DNA from: Prorocentrum cordatum
Lineage: Eukaryota; Sar; Dinophyceae; Prorocentrales; Prorocentraceae
DNA length: 64,000 nucleotides
NCBI GenBank assembly: GCA_963575745.1
Contig: CAUYUJ010005625.1
Location: forward strand, 476,205 to 540,204
Direction: 5' to 3'
Positions within the stretch are counted from its first letter, which is position 1. Every line of letters begins with the position of its first letter. The position numbers and the translations under genes are program-made. Of the stretch, positions 52,290 to 61,820 are shown in pieces. The notes under the pieces are model-generated. The model saw only the letters and a program-made list of their open reading frames with translations, made no database searches and was not told the DNA's origin.

Positions 52290-52975
52290 GATGCAAGTGA
52301 CCGGTGCCACGGCTGGAGCTCCATTCTGAAAAGGAGCCGCCCTCCATCCGAGCGGCGATTGCAGCATGTTTTGAAACAAATGTGCGCAGTGCTAATCGGT
52401 AGTGCGAACGCGACAGGATGCAAGGACACAGCCTTCCATCTTTGAAGTTGTCGCATGTGTTGAAGACACATGTGCTCGGCGTTACTGCGACAGCCCAAAC
52501 TTTGAAAAGGAGCAGCCCTCCATTGAAGCATTCGCAGATATTTAAGACGACTCAGCGCCGCGTTACTGCGACCGCCCAATTTTGAAATGGAGCCACCCGC
52601 CATCTTTCAAGATGTCGCAGTGTTTTAAAACGAGCGCGCCCTGCGCCAAGGCGAATGCCCCATTTCGCTTGGCAGTTGATTTTCATTATTGTCGCAGTTG
52701 CAAATTGCTAAACACGATTTTGCTTAACGCTATGGCTAGAACTCCGTTTTGAAAAGGAACCGCCTTCTATCATATGATGTGCTGCAAAGTTTAAAGCGCA
52801 TGCGCGCGGTGTTTAGGCGAACGCTCCATTCCCATAACGAGCACCCCTGCATCCTTGAAGATGCTGCAGCCTTCAAGCTTCGGGATCATAGTTGGCGTGG
52901 AGATCTCAAGCGAAACGCCCGGCCCGCCCTGCCGACACGTTTTGGGGGGTGCGGCAGACGTGCGTTACTGGTGAG
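52290..52975 (+). repeat. Satellite R block 3
   Basis: About eight units of 80-87 bp (for example starting near 52377, 52464, 52548, 52628, 52714, 52795), then the terminal domain AAGCTTCGGGATCATAG...TCTCAAGCGAAACGCCC. Confidence 0.65.
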
Positions 52976-53244
52976 GAAAAGGGATGGACGGATGGGTGAT
53001 GGGAGGGTGGCCCCGACCGGTGGGTTAGGTGTGGGGGCACGTACAGTGCCGGTTTTGATACATGTTCCGCGCGCGGATCATGTATTAAAAATGCAGGGAT
53101 TTGGTATTGAAAACAACGAGGAGTTCATGCATAAATGTAGTCATACATTAGTCATGTATTAAAAATCCTATTTTTTTGTTTAAAAAAAATCCTATGTATT
53201 AAGACTTGCCCTGTAGCTCTAACAACTTGCTAGGAGGGGCCACG

Positions 53245-53517
53245 ATGTCCTGCAGCGCGAGCAGGTTCTACGCCATCTCTCTCCCAGGTCCGAGGGTCGA
53301 CGGTCCTGGCCCTGGCGCCTCGGGGGAGAAGATGCCCATGCGTGCAGCTCGTGTTCCCGGCGCGTCTCTCTGTCAGTGGCTGCCTGTGAGTGTTCGTCTG
53401 ACTCTACCCGGCTGCACCAGTCCCAGCAGTGCCAGCTCTGAGGCCAGGGGTGATGGACGCGCCCCCCCTGCCAAGCCTCATCCTTCACCCGTCTCCCCGT
53501 CCCTCGTCAGTCCTCCT
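53245..53517 (+). CDS. Candidate ORF before a TCC tract
   Basis: ATG reads MSCSASRFYAISLPGPRVDG, PGPGASGEKMPMRAARVPGA and SLCQWLPVSVRLTLPGCTSP, then a Ser/Pro-rich part that merges with the (TCC)n array (53515-53760). Codon bias fair; minus strand also open. Confidence 0.33.
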
Positions 53518-53825
53518 CCTCCTCCTCCTCCTCCTCCTCCTCCTCCTCCTCCTCCTCCTATCCTCCTCCGATCTCCCTCCTCCTCCTCCTCCTTTTTCTC
53601 CTCCTCCTCCTCCTCCTCTTCCTTCTCCCTCCTCCCCGTCCCTCGTCCTCGTCCTTCCTCCTTCATCCTCCTCCTCCGCCTCCACGTCCTCGTTATTCCT
53701 CCATCCTCCTCTTCATCCTACTCCTCCTGCTCCTCCTCCTCCGCACTCCTCCACACTCCTCTGTGCAAGTACACTTATTGGTTTCTTCACGTGGTGCTGC
53801 ACCCAGCGCCTCACCTGAGACATTA

Positions 53826-54115
53826 TCAAAATGATACCGGAGAAAAACCCAATCAGGGCTACAAGGTTAGGGGGCTATAGGGCTATTGAGCTATAGGGCT
53901 ATAGAGCTATAGGGCTATGGAGTTGTAGGGTTATAGGGCTATTTGGCTATTGGGCTATAGGGCACCCCCGGGCACCCCCGGGCACGCCCGGGCACCCGGG
54001 CACCCGGGCACCCCTGGGCACCCGGGCACCCGGGCGTGCAGCGAAAATCGGCGGCAAACCTAACCTAACCATATGAATCCGCTAGGACCCCTACAGAGGC
54101 AAGCTCTGATTTGGG
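53826..54115 (+). mobile_element. Half copy of the foldback element
   Basis: ATGATACCGGAGAAAAACCC, (AGGGCTAT)n, (GGGCACCC)n, then CGGCGGCAAACCTAACCTAA and CCGCTAGGACCCCTACAGAG, GCAAGCTCTGAT: same order as 35181-35580 but only one arm. Confidence 0.8.
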
Positions 54116-54289
54116 AATCTGTTCTGAACGTAGACATTAAGCCAAAAGCGCCGAATAGGCAAACCGCCAGGGAGATCCCCACAATCTGGGCGTGAACGGG
54201 ACCGTGCAAACCACCCTGGCAGCTCCCATTCGGGGCGCTGAAGCCAGCGCCTCGCCTGAGGCATCCTTACAATCTGCTCTTAGTGCGAA

Positions 54290-54690
54290 TGAGTCTGCAG
54301 GGCCCAAGCGGCAAACCGCTTGACAAAATGGCCCCCGGGGCCCCGGGCTCCCGAGAGCGCCCAGAGATGGCCCCAAGCGGTGCCCGAGAGGCCCCAAGAA
54401 GCCCCCACGAGGTCCCCAATATGCCCCCAGACATCTCCCAAGAGACCCCCAAGACGCGCCAAGAGGCCCAGAGAAGCACCCAAGCGACCCCCAAAATGCC
54501 CCCAAGAGGCGCCCAAGAAATCACCGAGACGCACCAGAGGCTCTCCCTAGTGACACCCAAGACGCCCCAAGATGCCCCCCGGACTGCCGAGAGACGCCCA
54601 AGACACCCCAAGAGGACTCAAAGAAGCATAGAAAGAAACCCGAAGAGACTCCGAGAGGCATCCGAGAGGCTTCTGGCGTTTCTGCTCGCC
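54290..54690 (-). repeat. Q-type minisatellite (reverse)
   Basis: GCCCCAAG/GCCCCCAAGA iterations. The 312-codon frame over it is not gene evidence. Confidence 0.7.
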
Positions 54691-54986
54691 CTCCCCCTCC
54701 TCCTCCCCCTCCTCCTCCTCCTCCTCCTTTCTCTCTTCGGTTTGCACGGCCACGTTCGCACCCAGATTGTGGGGACAAGCATTGTGTATGATTTTAGCCT
54801 TCTTGCCGAGGCCATCTTGGACGCTTTGACGACCCGCTGCCTGGCCCGTCCAGGTCCGGGGGTAGGGGGGCTAAACCCTTCCCGAAGGGAAGACGGGCAT
54901 TGGAAGAGGAAGCGCTCTAAGCCGCTCGCGCTCAAATGGCTGGTGGGAGTGCGCGGCGAATGTGCTCATCTTAAGCGCCCGCCACC

Positions 54987-55250
54987 TCACTGGCGCGACG
55001 AACGCGTTCCATGCAGCCCGAGGGCGTCCTCCAAGGCCCGCAGACCAGCCGTCGACGGCGACCGGGCCAGCTCCGCGCGCAGGAAGGCGAGTTGCCGATC
55101 CAGCAAAGTGGGGCGGCGGCGCGGAAGGCAAAAGATGGTTTCGCCCAAACGGTCGCCAACGCGCATTTCTATGGAGAGCGCCGCGACCAGAGTTTCGCCA
55201 TTGTTGCAAGTGACAAGATAGGCGCCGTGCGAATTGGTTGCACAGATGCC
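54987..55250 (-). CDS. Candidate terminal exon, 87 codons, unknown function
   Basis: Opens after CCCAG|G (phase 2) on the minus strand. Reads ICATNSHGAYLVTCNNGETL, VAALSIEMRVGDRLGETIFC, LPRRRPTLLDRQLAFLRAEL and ARSPSTAGLRALEDALGLHG, stop TGA at 54987-54989. Beta-rich first half, two amphipathic helices after; consistent third-position bias; no low complexity. An upstream exon reading QNLQLRRHLRSEPLRRAHGQ (55310-55450) is possible but the join was not resolved. No family recognised. Confidence 0.48.
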   Translation of the reverse strand, partial: GICATNSHGAYLVTCNNGETLVAALSIEMRVGDRLGETIFCLPRRRPTLLDRQLAFLRAELARSPSTAGLRALEDALGLHGTRSSRQ

Positions 55251-56204
55251 CCTGGGCTGTCATTGGGCATTGGATGGGCGCCCTCGAGAGTGCTTCGGCC
55301 TGGCAGACTGGGGCCCCGGTCGTCGCACATGCGCGGTGGGCCCTGCCGCCATCCGTGGAAGTTCGCCCGCCCGAAGCTGGCCGTGGGCGCGCCGAAGCGG
55401 CTCGCTCCGCAGATGGCGGCGCAGTTGCAGATTCTGGCGGGCGAGGAACGGTATCAAACACATTTTTCCGTCGTTGGGGGCGCTGCCCCGGGGCGGCTGG
55501 AAAGCTGATACTTTGGCGTGCCACCGGAAGGGTCTAATCTTTCCAGCCGCCCCGGGACAGGCGCCCCCGACAGCGAGACTGTTTATTTTACACCGTTCAT
55601 CGCCCGCTCGAAATTCTTTACGCTTCGCGTATCCCCACCAGCCCATCTCAAAACAGCAACTCTTGCGAAGCATGCCGACAGTCGTGTTTTTCAGGCGTGT
55701 TTCCGCCTGCCCCCGCATATCTCCCCTGTTCCTCCTTCCTCCCGCCTCCTTGTACATCCTCCTTGTGGTGGGAGCGGGAGAAGGACGAGGCGGAGGAGGA
55801 GGGAGAGAAAGCGCTCCTCGTGGTTTGAGTCGTTTGGGGTTTCTCGTCCTGGTGTGAGTCGTTCGGGCAGCGGCCAGCGTCGGATTTCGCTCTGTCATAA
55901 GGTTTCGTGCCGTTCCAACCTGATGGGGGTCCCGCCAAACCGCGGCAGGCATCGGACTGCCGTGTGACATATTAGATTCCGTGCCCTCCCCACTCCACCA
56001 GCCTCGCTCACCAGTGCCTTTGCCGCTTCCAGATCGTCATTGGTATGCTGAAAGCTGTTTTTTCTAAAGGATGTTTTTCACAATCCAGATCCATGGGCCC
56101 TTATTTTTCCAGCCGCCCTTCGCCGCTGTGCAACAGTGTAGTTATTTGATTTGTAAGGGGGCACATGTGTCGGGATGATGCATTCCAACACGAGAGAGGG
56201 GTCA

Positions 56205-56405
56205 CAGCAAGCAGTCTGCTTACTGTGGCCCCTCTCTCCCTCCGCATCCTCTTGATCCTCTTCCTCTTCCTTCCTCTCCGCCTGTCCTCGTCGCCCTTGC
56301 CTTCCTCGCGCTCTCTGCAGCTCCCCCTCGGCCCTCGCATTCCCTGCCTTGCCCGCTCGCTCGGCGCCTCCGCCGCGCGAAGCTCCTCCAAGGGGAGAGC
56401 AACAA
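56205..56405 (+). repeat. Repeat G copy 1
   Basis: CCTCTCTCCCTCCGC, CGTCCTCGTCGCCCTTGCC, CTCGCGCTCTCTGCAGCTCC; copy 2 at 59655-59850, where it adjoins repeat H. Here G and H are 530 bp apart. Confidence 0.6.
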
Positions 56406-56498
56406 AAACACCCCGCGCCCGGAGAGCGCAGCACCGCGGAGGGACCCGGAGGTGGCAGGCCCGGAATACGCTGCACCGTTTTTGCCCCCGGGCGGCAG

Positions 56499-56691
56499 GT
56501 GTCGGGCGCCCGTGGCGCCGAGGCCCGCGCCTGGCAGCTGTGCTTCTCAACTTTACAAATGATGCACGCCGTGCTGCAGTCAACCCGCATGGTAAGGATG
56601 GGCAACTCTTCCCAAGGGTACCCTTGCATTCCTGCCCCCTCCCCAGACCTTCAGAGAGCTATGTTTTAGCACTGGAGACCTAAAAACCTAA
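56499..56691 (+). CDS. Candidate two-exon 3' gene end across element I2
   Basis: Exon a (56499-56591) follows CCGGGCGGCAG and has 31 codons: VSGARGAEARAWQLCFSTLQ, MMHAVLQSTRM. A 55-nt GT-AG intron (56592-56646) is excised in phase 0, and exon b reads TFRELCFSTGDLKT then TAA (56689-56691). Canonical donor GTAAGG, pyrimidine-rich CCCCTCCCCAG acceptor. Function unknown. Confidence 0.5.
56592..56646 (+). mobile_element. Element I2: short GT-AG intron-like repeat
   Basis: GTAAGGATGGGCAACTCTTC, CAAGGGTACCCTTG palindrome, CATTCCTGCCCCCTCCCCAG; matches 34051-34116. Confidence 0.65.
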
Positions 56692-56930
56692 AAAACGAAA
56701 CGAAACAGCCTAAAATCAAGACACATAATAGCTCTGGGATGAATTTTTAAACCGCATGCTATTTTTTAGCCCTCCTGGAAGGTCAGGGTCAGTCCACCCT
56801 CTGCCACTTCGGTTGGCCGCGCCCCGGTCGGGAAGCTTCGAAATGGGTTCCCAGGGCCCTTGCATCTTTCTCGCGCATCCTTGCATTACGGGTTGACTGC
56901 ATGCGGTGTTTGATCAGGAACGCCATGGTC

Positions 56931-57122
56931 AAGGGAGGAAGAACCACCCAGACCAGACAATTGGCGTTCACTGAACGTCCCTGGGCGTATACAAAAAACA
57001 GCCCTGCCCTGTCTGATTCCTTCTTTGGGCGCCCTTTTACGAAACGACTTCGCGCGTCGGGGTGGTTGTTATGGGGGTGGATTGTTTGACTTCTATTCCT
57101 CCTCCTCCCCCGCGCGCGGCAG
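56931..57122 (+). repeat. Repeat H copy 1, ending at an acceptor
   Basis: ACAATTGGCGTTCACTGAAC, CAGCCCTGCCCTGTCTGATT, GTCGGGGTGGTTGTTATGGG, then pyrimidines and GCGGCAG. Copy 2 at 59827-60006 ends CTTCCTATAG. Looks like the 3' part of an intron. Confidence 0.55.
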
Positions 57123-57218
57123 GATGGAGGACTTCCTGCCCCGGGAGGGCAGAATGTCCATCAAGGCCGCCCTCTTCTCGCCATCTTCGTCCTCGAGCCC
57201 TCCTCCTCCTTGCGTCAA
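57123..57218 (+). CDS. Candidate exon between repeat H and element J
   Basis: AG|G acceptor after a long pyrimidine tract; reads MEDFLPREGRMSIKAALFSP then SSSSSPPPPCV with G/C third positions; ends at AA|GTCGGG of element J. Function unknown. Confidence 0.43.
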
Positions 57219-57360
57219 GTCGGGCCTGTCCCTCTACAGGAGGGATATCCCAAACCAGTCAAAGCATTGTATGGGGACGATTTGTTTAAAGCATTTTTTT
57301 TTTTGTTTTTTTATTAGAATTCTTTCGTCCAAAATCCGCCTGTAGGAGAAAACGCCCGAC
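57219..57360. mobile_element. Element J copy 2
   Basis: GTCGGGCCTGTCCCTCTACA...GGAGGG and AATCCGCCTGTAGGAGAAAA...CGCCCGAC; inverted ends, AT-rich middle. Sequence 57361-57990 is open on both strands with no clear gene. Confidence 0.65.
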
Positions 57361-57995
57361 CTAATCCTTGCGCTCCCCGCCCTGCTCCACGCGTGCCACC
57401 TCGTGGCGCCGCCGTCCAGGTCACCGACCACCTTGCCAGGCCGCGCGTTCCTCCTGGGAATCCCGCCTGCCTTCGGGCATCGGGGAGCCGACTCCGGCGC
57501 TCCGGCGCCACCGCCGTGCTCTTTCTAAGGCGTTCCTCCGGGACGAGTGTCGGCGCTCCGCTCCGCTCCGCTCCCTGCTCCTCGCCTCCCCCCCCTTAAC
57601 GCTCGCGCGCCCTCTCCGCGCGCTGGGCCACTGCGGCCATCCATGGCGCCTCTTCTCCCCTTCGTGTGCCTCGCGGAACTCCTCCGCAGGGCTGCGTTCG
57701 ACTCCTCCGACTCGATCCCGCTCGATTTCGATCGTTTCCGGATCTGGATTCCCATTTCGGATTCCCATTTGCTTTCGGCTTCTCAACTTCGTCGAGTCGA
57801 ATTCTCCCGACCTGGCTGCCGATGTCCGCCGATGCGGTACATTTCGATCGCCGATCTGACTCATCGATTGGATTCTGGGCTCTCCTGCCCCCGGGCTGCC
57901 CCTGGCGCCGCCGCTTGTTTGTCCAGGAGGTCTTTCGTCTGGCCCAGGGACCAGCGAGACAGTGTCCGCGGCGAAGGTCCGTCCTGGGGGAAGGG

Positions 57996-58172
57996 GTGCT
58001 CGGCCACGCTCAGAGGGGGGTCGGGGGAGGGGAGAGGGCTTCTCAGAAGCACCCCTTCTTTTTGGAGGGCGCGGGCCTTATCTATAGATGTAAGGCCAGC
58101 GCCTTCTAAGAAGCAGCCTCCTTCTAAGAAGCCATCCCCCCTCCCTCCACCCCCTTGTGCGCACCGCCAAGG
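57996..58172. mobile_element. Element E3 (foldback)
   Basis: GGCGCGGGCCTTATCTATAG pairs with TGTAAGGCCAGCGCC; outer GGCTTCTCAGAAGC with GCTTCTAAGAAGCC; the ends GGGGTCGGGGGAGGG and CCTCCCTCCACCCCC also pair. Most complete copy. Confidence 0.65.
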
Positions 58173-58300
58173 TGCGGAGCTCTGGCGCGTCGGGCCGCGC
58201 AGCAAACGTCACGAAGGTTGGATGCCCGGGTTGCGTCCGTGCTTTTCGTTGGTCGCCTTGGCGCTATCTGGCTGGGCTCGCCACGTCTATCTTGTTTTAA

Positions 58301-58389
58301 GTCGGGCCTGTCCCTCTACAGGAGGAATATTCCAAATCAGTAGTACTGGTCTGGGTCCAAAAATCCCCCTTGCGGGGGAAGCGCCCGAC
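58301..58389. mobile_element. Element J copy 3 (short)
   Basis: GTCGGGCCTGTCCCTCTACA to GGGGGAAGCGCCCGAC, 89 bp, middle deleted relative to copy 2. Confidence 0.65.
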
Positions 58390-58604
58390 TCAAGTCTTGT
58401 TGCAGAGGTGCCTTTTGAAGAGCTGCGCGCCTTGTCGTCGCTGACCCGAGAACGGCTCTGAATCCTACCAGCTCTCTGGCCGCGGGCGGTTCGTAGTCTC
58501 AGCTCTGCTTGCGCAACCCATTCTTCCCCTTCATCGCGGGCTTCCCCCTCCCCCATACCCCCCTTAACAAAAAGGCCTCGCCGCACTCCTTGCATACCTT
58601 TGCG

Positions 58605-58892
58605 TCATACACCCTGCGCCAACCGGCAAAACGACCCTGCAAGCAGACCCCTGCAAACCATTGCAGTGCCATGTAAGACCCTTTGGAAGACCCTGTTCCT
58701 CTCCCCAGTCCTTGCCCTTGCCGTGGCCCTCCGCGCCTCCCTCGTCTCGTCGTCAGCCTCGTCCACGTCGTTCTCCGCCTCTCCTCCTTCGCTCCCTGCC
58801 CTTCTGCTCAGGCTGGTGCCAGCCTCGCTTTGACATGACATCTCGCCGCGACGACTGCCCGAAGACTCGTTCTGGTATAGCCAGGACCCCAT
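58605..58892 (-). CDS. Candidate 95-codon ORF, acidic/Arg-rich
   Basis: ATG reads MGSWLYQNESSGSRRGEMSC, SQSEAGTSL-type sequence, EAENDVDEADDETREARRAT, then HGTAMVCRGLLAGSFCRLAQ before TGA. RNY pattern is consistent throughout; the plus frame (hydrophobic, Ser-rich) is the alternative. No family recognised. Confidence 0.37.
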   Translation of the reverse strand: MGSWLYQNESSGSRRGEMSCQSEAGTSLSRRAGSEGGEAENDVDEADDETREARRATARARTGERNRVFQRVLHGTAMVCRGLLAGSFCRLAQGV

Positions 58893-58983
58893 GTAAGGGG
58901 ACCCGGTGAGTAGCTGGTCCCACTGAATCCACAGTTCTCATGGCGCCAACATCGCAGAACGGATTTCGTTCGGGGAGTGTCCT

Positions 58984-59165
58984 GGAGAATTTCGTTCCGG
59001 TTTTCGAGGTGAATTTCGTGCGGATTCTTTGGGGCCAGGAATGAAGACTAAACAACAATCCACGCGAAACTCACTTCGTTTTTCACCCGCCGTTTCGGGG
59101 TTTTGCATTGGCAGAGCTCCACGCAGAAATCCGCTGCAGCACGTCTGCAATGTCGGTGCGGTGAC
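58984..59165. repeat. Repeat Y copy 2
   Basis: Matches 42357-42536 from GGAGAATTTCGTTCCGG to CTGCAGCACGTCTGCAATG. 59165-59470 holds no supported gene. Confidence 0.75.
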
Positions 59166-59470
59166 AGGTCTGCCAACGCCCGGATCGTGCCTGGCTGGGC
59201 TGGTGGGCATGTTTTTTTTTGTCGCGGCCGCAAGCGAAAGCGCAGGAGGCGTCCGAAAAGGTCGAGCGGGCTACGCGTCTCTGCTGGTGGGCATGCGCGA
59301 AGCGCCAAGGGAGGGCGGCACCTCGCCGCAGGTCGCTGCCCCATGGCGCCCCGGGGGGTGCCTTGCAGGGCCCGCAGGCGGCCCGCAGGCGGCCCGCAGG
59401 CGCCGCGGCCGTGCCGAACAGCTTGCCCCGTCGGGACTTCCTTCGAGGGAGGAAAAGCCACCCAGACTTA

Positions 59471-59622
59471 CCAGCCTCGAACGTATCCCTATCCCTAAGA
59501 TTGACACGCCAAAAGGCGATGACAATCTTAGGGATTCGCCCTCAAATAATGAGGGAATCCCTAAGATTGGCATCGTGATGAGGAGGTGCCCAGCATGGGG
59601 ATAGGGATATGTTCCAGGCTGG
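59471..59622. mobile_element. Element F copy 2 (foldback, 152 bp)
   Basis: Same length and ends as 4232-4383. The left flank reads CTTACC, i.e. GGTAAG on the minus strand. Confidence 0.8.
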
Positions 59623-59654
59623 TGACAGACCAGACAGCACCAGCTGCGTGTGCA

Positions 59655-60006
59655 CTGCTTACCGCGGCGCCTCTCTCCCTCCGCCCCCTCTTGAGCCCCG
59701 TCCCCTTCCCCTTCCTCGCCGCTCGTCCTCGTCGCCCTCGCCTGCCTCGCGCTCTCCGCAGCTCCCCCCCTGTCCTCGAATTTCCTGTCCTGTCCGCTCG
59801 CTCAGCGGCTCCGCCGCGTGACGCTCCTTCAAGGGAGGGAAAAACCACCCGGACCGGACAATTGGCTTTTACTAAACGGCCTCGGGCGTTTACTGAACAG
59901 CCCTGCCCTGTTCGATTCCTTCTTTGGGCGCGTTTACGAGGCGACTTCGCGTGTCGGGGTGGTTATTATGGGGGTGTTTCATGTTGACTCCTATTCCTTC
60001 CTATAG
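59655..60006 (+). repeat. Repeats G and H, joined copy
   Basis: G (59655-59850) directly continued by H (59827-60006), ending CTTCCTATAG. A J remnant (ATCCGCCTGTAGGGTGGCAT) follows at 60040-60072, and element E4 at 60178-60322. Confidence 0.6.
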
Positions 60007-60177
60007 AGTATGTTTTGACTGCTCTTATTTTTCTATCAGAATCCGCCTGTAGGGTGGCATGCCGGCCCTAATGATAGTTGTGCGACCTCTGGAGGTCTTA
60101 GGGTTCTGGGCCGATGTTGCTCAAGATCGCTCCAGAAGAACAGCGAACCGCATGAACCTAGACTTTCGAAGCTGCGC

Positions 60178-60322
60178 TGGATATCTGCCACGCGCAGAGG
60201 GAGGCATAGGGGTAGAGGGGAGGACTTCTCAGACGCTCCCCTGCTTCCTAGAAGGCGCAGGCCTTGTGTATAGGTGTAAGGCCAGCGCCTTCGAAGAAGC
60301 GGCGTCCTTCCAAGAAGCCTTA
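60178..60322. mobile_element. Element E4 (foldback)
   Basis: CCACGCGCAGAGGGAGG, GGCGCAGGCCTTGTGTATAG, GTGTAAGGCCAGCGCC. 60330-60880 is A/T-richer, with GCGCGCGCATGYCGAAAT repeated at about 60634 and 60824; no gene. Confidence 0.55.
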
Positions 60323-61029
60323 CATATATTGCACCACATAGATTGCACAATAGTGATCGCACAACATAGATTCCACCAAATATATGGCACCGCGTAGACT
60401 CTCCTCCCCCCCGGGGTGAAATACCCACCACGAACCGATCCAAAATGTATAGGATTCTGACCCGATGTCTATCCGACCTGTGAATTCATATGCTCCCAGC
60501 CAAACCGGTTCCGGCTCCCCCCGCCATCCTCTGCAAAACATTATATGCGCGCGCACTCGTTTATCAAAAATCATAAATGTTCAAGAACCCCTTGCAACAA
60601 CGGGACGAAGTGCACACGCGCGCGTCGTCGCGCGCGCATGCCGAAATTCTTCAAAATCTTTTGGTTTCGAAAGGATTTCAAAATCAAGCGTCCAAAACAA
60701 CATACAAAAACGCAGGGTTTCGCAGCACGCATTTTTAAAAAGCATGCGCGCGCGCTCTTGCGAATTCTTAAGAAACCATAGTTTTTGTTTTACGTTTTCC
60801 GAAAATGCTACCAAACGGGCTTCGCGCGCGCGCATGTCGAAATCGTTTGAACGCCCTTGCGCGGGGGGCTCGCATGGTTCCTGGTTGGCCGCCAGTCGCC
60901 TGGGAGAGGGGGTGTATGTTAATAGGGAGCACGGATCAACCCCTCCCCCGAGCAGGGGAAGGAGGGGTTTAGGCAGAGAGAAGCCAACAGTTCCTTACAC
61001 CGCCTACGCCCAGAGGGCAGGTTGGACTG

Positions 61030-61389
61030 GTAAGTCCAGCAGGGCCCCTGGAACGAGCACCTACTCCGGGCCGGGAGGCTCTCCGCTCAATGGCGCTTCG
61101 CCCAGCCGCCCTCCCGCGAAGCCACGCGTGGAGGGCCTGGTCCTCGCGGGCGTCGCGGACGGCCTCGCCCGCCTGTCCGTAGGCAGGCCCGCAGGATGCT
61201 CCGCATTGCTGGTTTGCTTGGCTGCTTGTTTGCTTTATTGGGAGAAGGGAGGGGGCCCCCCCCCCCTTGGCAGGCTGGCGGCTTCGACGTGCGCGACGGC
61301 GCGATCCACCTGCCCGACGTCCATCTGGACAACCTCAACCTGCCAGTGGGCACCGAGACGGACGCTCCGTCCGACTTGCCCCCGCCCTG
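61030..61389 (+). CDS. Candidate two-exon coding segment
   Basis: Exon a (to 61178) reads PPAKPRVEGLVLAGVADGLA then RLS before a GTAGGC donor. The 95-nt intron has a C tract and TTGGCAG. Exon b (61274-61389) joins in phase 0 and reads AGGFDVRDGAIHLPDVHLDN, LNLPVGTETDAPSDLPPP. Over 90% of codons end in G/C. The pattern FDVRDGAIHL...LDNLNLPV faintly resembles the start of chorein/VPS13-type lipid-transfer domains; too short to claim. An alternative GTAAGT donor at 61030 suggests another upstream exon. 61390-61660 is a GTC array. Confidence 0.5.
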
Positions 61390-61820
61390 GTCATCGTCGT
61401 CGGCGTCGGCGTCGGTCGTCGGTTGTCGGTCGTCATCGTCGTCGTCGTCGTTCATTCGTTCGTTCGTTGTGCGTCGTCGGTCGTCCGTCGTCGGTTGTCG
61501 TCGGTGATGTCGTCGTCGACGTCCGCCGTCGTCTGGTCAGTTGTCGTCGATCCAGTCGTAGTTGTTGTTGTATTGCTCGCGTCTCCGTCGTCGTCGTGGC
61601 CGTCGTCGCCATCGTTTTGTCGTCGTCGTCGTCGTTCCTGTCCTCCTGACCATGCTCTTTGACGTGCGGTTGGGTCTTCACGCGCCTTGCCGTGTGCGGC
61701 CGTTCTTCTCTCGCCTTGAGCTTTCCCCCGCGGCCGTCCTCTTCGTCGTCCTTAATCGCATCCTCCGAGTCGCTCTGTTCGAACCAGATCTGCTCTTGCC
61801 TTGCCTTGAGATGTTCCGAC

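Noticed and set aside
53870-54075. Telomeric repeat
   Set aside because: AGGGCTAT and CCTAACCTAACC resemble telomere motifs, but the first has the wrong unit and the second occurs only twice, both within the foldback modules.
54283-55221. 312-codon plus-strand frame
   Set aside because: First half is the reverse Q minisatellite; the second half conflicts with the better minus-strand exon.
57421-57864. 147-codon Arg/Glu-rich minus frame
   Set aside because: Plus strand is equally open with plausible protein, and part of the region has a short ATTCCCATTTCGG-type tandem; neither can be preferred.
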